Source: Coprococcus comes ATCC 27758 (GTDB lineage: Bacteria > Bacillota > Clostridia > Lachnospirales > Lachnospiraceae). Taken from it: a stretch of DNA of 64,000 nucleotides. Shown one piece after another: positions 59,727-64,000 of this stretch; within the stretch, counting starts at the first letter, position 1, and each line of letters begins with the position of its first letter. Under the pieces are notes generated by a model. It saw nothing but the letters and a program-made list of their open reading frames with translations. It made no database searches and had not been told where the DNA came from. The stretch lies in assembly GCF_025149785.1 (NCBI RefSeq), contig NZ_CP102277.1, positions 1,240,001 to 1,304,000 on the forward strand, written 5' to 3'. The translations under genes were made by a program, and so were the position numbers.

Positions 59727-60878
59727 ATGGAATATATCACTAACACACTGGGAAACCTCGTGCAGCAGACTGCGTTCCTCAACCTGACTTGGGGTAACTA
59801 CATTATGATCGCAGTTGCATGTTTTTTCCTTTATCTTGCAATCAAGCATGGGTTTGAACCGCTTCTGCTTGTACCGATTGCATTTGGTATGCTCCTGGTA
59901 AATATTTACCCGGATATCATGCTTCATGCAGAAGATTCGGCTAACGGAACGGGCGGACTTTTGTATTACTTCTTCCAGCTGGATGAGTGGTCTATTCTCC
60001 CGTCACTTATTTTCATGGGTGTCGGTGCGATGACTGACTTCGGACCGCTCATTGCCAACCCGGCGAGCTTCCTCCTCGGTGCGGCAGCACAGTTTGGTAT
60101 TTTCGCAGCTTATCTTGGTGCGATGGCTCTTGGTTTCTCTGATAAGGCAGCAGCTGCTATCTCCATCATCGGTGGAGCAGACGGACCGACATCCATCTTC
60201 CTTGCAGGTAAGCTCCAGCAGACGGCTCTGATGGGACCGATCGCCGTGGCGGCGTACTCGTACATGTCACTGGTTCCGATCATCCAGCCGCCGATCATGA
60301 AGCTTCTCACAACAGAGAAGGAAAGAAAGATTAAAATGGGACAGCTTCGTCCGGTTACACAGCTTGAGAAAATCCTGTTCCCGATCATCGTAACCATCGT
60401 TGTATGTATGATTCTTCCGACAACAGCTCCTCTGGTAGGTATGCTGATGCTTGGTAACCTGTTCAAAGAATCCGGTGTTGTAAGACAGCTGACAGAGACC
60501 GCATCCAACGCAATGATGTACATCGTAGTTATCCTGCTTGGTACATCTGTAGGTGCTACTACAAGTGCAGAGGCATTCTTAAATGTCAGCACACTTAAGA
60601 TCGTACTACTTGGTCTGATCGCATTCGCATTCGGTACCGCAGCAGGTGTCCTGTTTGGAAAACTGATGTGCGTAGCCACACATGGCAAGGTAAATCCGCT
60701 GATTGGTTCAGCCGGAGTATCTGCCGTACCTATGGCAGCCCGTGTATCTCAGAAAGTAGGAGCGGAAGCAGATCCGACCAACTTCCTTCTGATGCATGCA
60801 ATGGGACCGAACGTAGCCGGAGTTATCGGAACAGCCGTAGCAGCCGGAACATTTATGGCTATTTTCGGAGTAATGTAG
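59727..60878 (+). CDS. oadB: Na+-transporting decarboxylase beta subunit (OadB)
   Basis: Integral membrane subunit that decarboxylates carboxybiotin and exports Na+. The 383 residues contain about ten hydrophobic segments and the conserved [16 protein letters not shown] (Asp of the Na+/H+ path) near 151-166, [15 protein letters not shown], and the C-terminal [33 protein letters not shown]. The presence of the pump means the operon conserves energy as a Na+ gradient. AGGAGG lies before the ATG. The stop codon is the first base pairs of the structured element downstream. Confidence 0.95.
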   Translation: MEYITNTLGNLVQQTAFLNLTWGNYIMIAVACFFLYLAIKHGFEPLLLVPIAFGMLLVNIYPDIMLHAEDSANGTGGLLYYFFQLDEWSILPSLIFMGVGAMTDFGPLIANPASFLLGAAAQFGIFAAYLGAMALGFSDKAAAAISIIGGADGPTSIFLAGKLQQTALMGPIAVAAYSYMSLVPIIQPPIMKLLTTEKERKIKMGQLRPVTQLEKILFPIIVTIVVCMILPTTAPLVGMLMLGNLFKESGVVRQLTETASNAMMYIVVILLGTSVGATTSAEAFLNVSTLKIVLLGLIAFAFGTAAGVLFGKLMCVATHGKVNPLIGSAGVSAVPMAARVSQKVGAEADPTNFLLMHAMGPNVAGVIGTAVAAGTFMAIFGVM

Positions 60879-61005
60879 CAACAGGAAGCGATTTGCTTGC
60901 TTGCAAGGGCAAATCGCGGTTGCTATCGAAATGTCAGACTGTGCCATCAGGCACAGAAGGAAACCGTCAGGTTTCCTTAGCGCTGCGAGCAGCGCGTATC
61001 TGACA
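60876..61005 (+). other. Multi-stem structured intergenic element between oadB and the 5S-like gene
   Basis: Hairpin A: TAGCAAC (60876-60882) with GTTGCTA (60919-60925), enclosing CGATTTGC/GCAAATCG (60889-60896 with 60909-60916). Domain B: TGTCAGA (60932-60938) with TCTGACA (60999-61005) closes three consecutive hairpins. These are CTGTGCC-ATCA-GGCACAG, AAGGAAACC-GTCA-GGTTTCCTT and GCGCTG-CGAG-CAGCGC. All stems are perfect and all three inner loops have four bases, so domain B is a clean four-way junction. It may be an RNA processing or stability element, or a dispersed repeat. There is no T run, so it is not a normal terminator. The rest of the gap (61006-61060) holds only the next ribosome site. 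Confidence 0.75.
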
Positions 61006-61060
61006 GTGAGATAACAATCCTGGAGCTTAATAAACCTTATAATAATTGGAGGAAGATATA

Positions 61061-62470
61061 ATGGCAGCAATTGAAAAGAAACCGATTAAGATTACGGAAA
61101 CAGTTCTGCGTGATGCGCATCAGTCCCTGATCGCAACAAGACTTACCACAGAACAGATGCTTCCGATCGTAGATAAAATGGACAAAGTCGGATATCATTC
61201 CGTAGAGTGCTGGGGCGGAGCTACATTTGATGCATCCCTTCGTTTCCTGCATGAAGATCCATGGTCAAGACTTCGTAAATTCCGTGACGGATTCAAGAAC
61301 ACCAAACTTCAGATGCTCTTCCGTGGACAGAACATCCTTGGATACCGTCCATACGCAGATGATGTAGTAGAATACTTCGTTAAAAAATCTGTTGCAAACG
61401 GAATCGATATCATTCGTATTTTTGACTGTCTGAATGACCTTAGAAACCTTCAGACAGCAGTAAAAGCAGCTAACGCTGAGAAAGCAGAAGCACAGATCGC
61501 GCTTTCTTACACACTTGGAGATGCTTACACCTTGGATTACTGGGTAGACATCGCAAAGAGAATCGAAGATATGGGTGCAAACTCTATCTGTATCAAAGAT
61601 ATGGCAGGTCTTCTTCTTCCGTACAAGGCAACAGAACTTGTCGGAGCATTAAAAGAAGCTGTTGATATCCCGATCCAGCTGCATACACATTACACATCAG
61701 GTGTTGCTTCAATGACATACTTAAAAGCAGTTGAAGCCGGTGTAGACGTGATCGATACCGCTATTTCACCGTTCGCACTTGGAACTTCTCAGCCGGCAAC
61801 AGAAGTTATGGTTGAGACATTCAAGGGAACACCTTATGATACAGGATTTGACCAGAGTCTTCTGGCTGAGATCGCTGATTACTTCCGTCCGATCCGTGAC
61901 GAAGCACTTGACAGCGGACTTCTCAATCCGAAGAACCTTGGTGTTAACATCAAGACTCTTCTGTACCAGGTACCGGGTGGAATGCTTTCCAACCTTACTT
62001 CCCAGCTCAAAGAGCAGGGAGCAGAAGACAAGTTCTACGACGTACTTGAAGAAGTACCGAGAGTTCGTAAAGACCTTGGTGAACCACCGCTGGTTACTCC
62101 GTCATCACAGATCGTTGGTACACAGGCAGTATTCAATGTCCTGATGGGCGAACGCTACAAGATGGCAACAAAAGAGACGAAAGACATCCTGAGCGGAAAA
62201 TACGGTGCAACTGTTAAACCGTTCAACCCGGATGTTGTTCAGAAAGTACTCGGAGACAATCCGGAAGTTATCACATGCCGTCCGGCAGACCTGATCCCGG
62301 ATGAACTCGGAACTCTTGAAAAAGAGATGGAACAGTACAAAGAGCAGGATGAAGACGTACTCAGCTACGCACTCTTCCCGCAGGTAGCTACAGACTTCTT
62401 CAAATACCGCGAGGCACAGGAGAAGAAAGTAGATGCTACAATTGCAAAAGACGGAAGTTATCCGGTATAA
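61061..62470 (+). CDS. Pyruvate/oxaloacetate carboxyltransferase (5S/OadA-like) without biotin domain
   Basis: Carboxyltransferase domain acting on oxaloacetate or pyruvate, like the 5S subunit of transcarboxylase or the N-terminal part of OadA. The 469 residues include TETVLRDAHQSLIATRLTTEQM at the start, FRGQNILGYRPYADDVV, ICIKDMAGLLLPY (catalytic Lys region) and the metal-binding HTHYTSGVASMTYLKAVEAG, then the conserved C-terminal domain (NVLMGERYKM). It ends without a biotinyl domain, so the separate carrier must serve it. I start at ATG 61061 behind TTGGAGG. Confidence 0.94.
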   Translation: MAAIEKKPIKITETVLRDAHQSLIATRLTTEQMLPIVDKMDKVGYHSVECWGGATFDASLRFLHEDPWSRLRKFRDGFKNTKLQMLFRGQNILGYRPYADDVVEYFVKKSVANGIDIIRIFDCLNDLRNLQTAVKAANAEKAEAQIALSYTLGDAYTLDYWVDIAKRIEDMGANSICIKDMAGLLLPYKATELVGALKEAVDIPIQLHTHYTSGVASMTYLKAVEAGVDVIDTAISPFALGTSQPATEVMVETFKGTPYDTGFDQSLLAEIADYFRPIRDEALDSGLLNPKNLGVNIKTLLYQVPGGMLSNLTSQLKEQGAEDKFYDVLEEVPRVRKDLGEPPLVTPSSQIVGTQAVFNVLMGERYKMATKETKDILSGKYGATVKPFNPDVVQKVLGDNPEVITCRPADLIPDELGTLEKEMEQYKEQDEDVLSYALFPQVATDFFKYREAQEKKVDATIAKDGSYPV

Positions 62471-62530
62471 TAACGATGAACTGACGAAAGCTGTTACAGA
62501 CAGTATTTTGTGAGCAAAACGTAACCTCAG

Positions 62531-62568
62531 GAGCCATAAAATTCGAGTTGAATTTTATGGCTCTTTTG
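62531..62568 (+). terminator. Intrinsic terminator of the decarboxylase operon
   Basis: Perfect 14-bp stem GAGCCATAAAATTC (62531-62544) with GAATTTTATGGCTC (62550-62563), followed by TTTT. Confidence 0.88.
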
Positions 62569-62576
62569 CTTATAAT
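62548..62576 (+). promoter_or_regulatory. Candidate promoter of the RpiR-family gene
   Basis: TTGAAT at 62548-62553, a 17-base spacer and TATAAT at 62571-62576. The -35 element lies inside the upstream terminator stem. A second TATAAT at 62598 has no matching -35. Confidence 0.5.
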
Positions 62577-62653
62577 AAAAAGGGTTGTGACCTTATTTAT
62601 AATAGAAGTAAATGAGTTTATAAAAAGGCACGTTTCTTATTTGGAGGCAAATT

Positions 62654-63553
62654 GTGAGCACAAAAAATGAGTTACTGATTAGAATTGATGAGAGATATCC
62701 GAAGTTCAGCAAGGGACAGAAGCGGCTTGCGGATTACATCAAAGAAAATTATGATAAAGCAGCCTTCCTGACGGCTGCAAAGATGGGAGAGGCAGTCGGT
62801 GTCAGCGAATCAACGGTTGTCCGTTTCGCAACACAGCTTGGATATAAAGGCTATCCCGAATTCCAGAAAGCACTGGGAGAACTGGTGCGTACCAAGCTGA
62901 ATTCTATCCAGCGTATGGAAGTGACCTACGGACGGATCGACCGGAGCGAGATCCTGGCGACGGTTCTGCAGTCTGATATCGAGAAGATCAAGCAGACATT
63001 GGAATCAGTGGACAATCATGCATTTGAGCTGGCGGTGGATACGATCCTTGCGGCAAAAAAGGTTTATGTGATCGGAATCCGAAGCTGTGCACCTCTGGCA
63101 AAATTCCTGACTTTCTATCTGAATCTGATCTGTGAGGATGTGGTAGAGGTCGATACCAACAGTTCCAGCGAGATTTTTGAGCAGCTGATCCGGATCGGGG
63201 AAGAAGATGTGATCATCGGGATCAGTTTTCCGCGATATTCCATGCGTACTTTAAAAGCACTGGAATTTGCCAGCAACCGGAAAGCAAAGGTAATAACCTT
63301 GACCGACAGTGTGAATTCACCGATGAATCTCTATTCCTCCTGCAATCTGATCGCCAAGAGTGATATGGCATCTATCGTAGATTCCCTGGTTGCACCGCTC
63401 AGTGTGATCAATGCACTGGTGGTTGCACTCTGCATGAAGAAGCAGGATGATGTCATCGAGACGCTGGAGACACTGGAGGACATCTGGGACGAATATCAGG
63501 TTTATTCCAGAGATGAGCTGGAGCCTGTAGAAGATGAGGTAAGGATCAAATGA
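62654..63553 (+). CDS. RpiR-family transcriptional regulator
   Basis: Sugar-phosphate-responsive regulator. The 299 residues have an N-terminal helix-turn-helix (FSKGQKRLADYIKENYDKA, VGVSESTVVRFATQLGYKGYPEFQ) and a C-terminal SIS domain (about 120-260, VYVIGIRSCAPLAKFLTFYL, TNSSSEIFEQL), expected to bind a phosphosugar. The acidic tail is short. The start is GTG 62654 behind GGAGG. It overlaps the flavoprotein gene by ATGA, so the two are coupled, an association often seen in Lachnospiraceae but of unknown meaning. Confidence 0.9.
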   Translation: MSTKNELLIRIDERYPKFSKGQKRLADYIKENYDKAAFLTAAKMGEAVGVSESTVVRFATQLGYKGYPEFQKALGELVRTKLNSIQRMEVTYGRIDRSEILATVLQSDIEKIKQTLESVDNHAFELAVDTILAAKKVYVIGIRSCAPLAKFLTFYLNLICEDVVEVDTNSSSEIFEQLIRIGEEDVIIGISFPRYSMRTLKALEFASNRKAKVITLTDSVNSPMNLYSSCNLIAKSDMASIVDSLVAPLSVINALVVALCMKKQDDVIETLETLEDIWDEYQVYSRDELEPVEDEVRIK

Positions 63554-64000
63554 GTAAAGTACTGATCGTAGGGGGCGGAGCTGCCGGTATGTTCGCATCG
63601 ATTTTTGCGGCGAAAAATGGCAATGAAGTCCACGTATTTGAGAAAAATGAAAAACTTGGAAAGAAGCTTTTCATCACGGGAAAAGGCAGATGCAATGTCA
63701 CCAATGCCTGTGACGTGGATGAACTTTTCCAGAATATGGTATCCAATGAGAAATTCATGTACAGCAGTTTTTACGGATTTACCAACCAGGATGTGATGGA
63801 TTTCTTTGAAAATGCAGGATTGCGTCTGAAGACGGAGCGTGGCAACCGTGTATTTCCGCAGTCGGATCATTCTTCGGATGTTATCCGCACACTGGAGCTG
63901 GAAATGAAGCGAAATGGAGTACACATCCATCTTTATTCCAATGTAGAAAAGGTTGTGGCAGAGGATGGAAGATTTTCCTATCTTGTCATGGCAGATGGAA
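63550..64000 (+). CDS. BaiN/HI0933-like NAD(P)/FAD-dependent oxidoreductase (partial)
   Basis: Start of a flavoprotein of the HI0933/BaiN family, cut by the window end; about 150 residues are visible of an expected 400 or so. The N-terminus has the dinucleotide-binding motif VLIVGGGAAGMFASIFAA and then the family signature KLGKKLFITGKGRCNVTNAC, with FPQSDHSSDVIRTLE later. ATG 63550 overlaps the regulator's stop. Some family members reduce bile-acid intermediates, but this cannot be inferred from the visible part. Confidence 0.88.
   Translation, partial: MSKVLIVGGGAAGMFASIFAAKNGNEVHVFEKNEKLGKKLFITGKGRCNVTNACDVDELFQNMVSNEKFMYSSFYGFTNQDVMDFFENAGLRLKTERGNRVFPQSDHSSDVIRTLELEMKRNGVHIHLYSNVEKVVAEDGRFSYLVMADG

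Noticed and set aside
60932-61005. Cloverleaf-like fold taken as a possible tRNA
   Set aside because: There is a closed stem with three arms, but no 7-base anticodon loop, no T-loop GTTCRANNC sequence and no acceptor-end discriminator layout; all loops have four bases.
1-64000. CRISPR arrays, prophage, insertion sequences, rRNA or tRNA operons
   Set aside because: Looked for and not seen: no regularly spaced direct repeats, no transposase, integrase or phage structural genes, and no recognisable rRNA or tRNA sequence.

Overview
The window reads as a chromosomal stretch of a spore-forming, low-to-mid G+C anaerobic Firmicute of the class Clostridia, most probably a Lachnospiraceae member. The evidence is a complete spoIIIA operon, spoIVB next to spo0A, the clostridial gene order xseA-xseB-ispA-dxs-tlyA-nadK-argR-recN-spoIVB-spo0A, Na+-pumping biotin-dependent decarboxylase genes, and sigma-A-like TTGACA/TATAAT promoters. 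Every convincing gene is on the + strand. I see no rRNA or tRNA genes, CRISPR array, prophage or insertion sequence. The genus is not decided by what I can see.

Layout. (1) 1-3.3 kb: an Hsp70 paralogue, a tail-anchored J-like protein with HPE in place of HPD, and a small membrane protein. (2) 3.3-11.6 kb: the rimP-nusA-rnpM-L7Ae-infB-rbfA-nrnA-truB-ribF translation operon. (3) 11.7-14.5 kb: rpsO and pnp, each with its own promoter and leader. (4) 14.6-19.4 kb: spoIIIAA to spoIIIAH, with a candidate sigma-E promoter. (5) 19.4-32.3 kb: prfC, then Asp23/Gls24-nusB-xseAB-isoprenoid genes-argR-recN-spoIVB-spo0A. A 126-bp GC-rich tandem repeat separates prfC from this run. (6) 32.4-41.9 kb: glgA, a split methionine synthase (metF, separate reactivation protein, metH core), a 43-codon membrane peptide, alaS, rpsU and a PF06541-type membrane protein. 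(7) 42.1-48.8 kb: an ArgD-like aminotransferase, a small orphan protein, and two D,D-carboxypeptidases flanking a metallophosphoesterase and scpAB. (8) 49.1-57 kb: a leuA-type gene whose product ends in an AraC-family DNA-binding domain, then a peptide-use set (POT-like transporter, HEFGH metallopeptidase, M24 aminopeptidase P, amidohydrolase). (9) 57-62.5 kb: a five-gene biotin-dependent carboxyltransferase/Na+ pump operon with two different carboxyltransferases. (10) 62.6 kb to the end: an RpiR regulator and a truncated BaiN-like flavoprotein.

Most genes are core housekeeping. The parts that look least described are the LeuA-AraC fusion at 49078-51066, the hybrid decarboxylase module at 57067-62470 with its lipoprotein-fused OadG, the peptide operon whose POT-like carrier lacks the ExxER motif and whose second gene is a cytosolic HEFGH protein, and several structured intergenic elements: the 21085 tandem repeat, the 55189 inverted repeat, the 60876 multi-stem element, and a palindrome found twice immediately after terminators.

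Start codons were moved from the longest reading frame wherever a Shine-Dalgarno sequence favoured an internal start; these cases are stated. All promoter and hairpin calls were made by eye.
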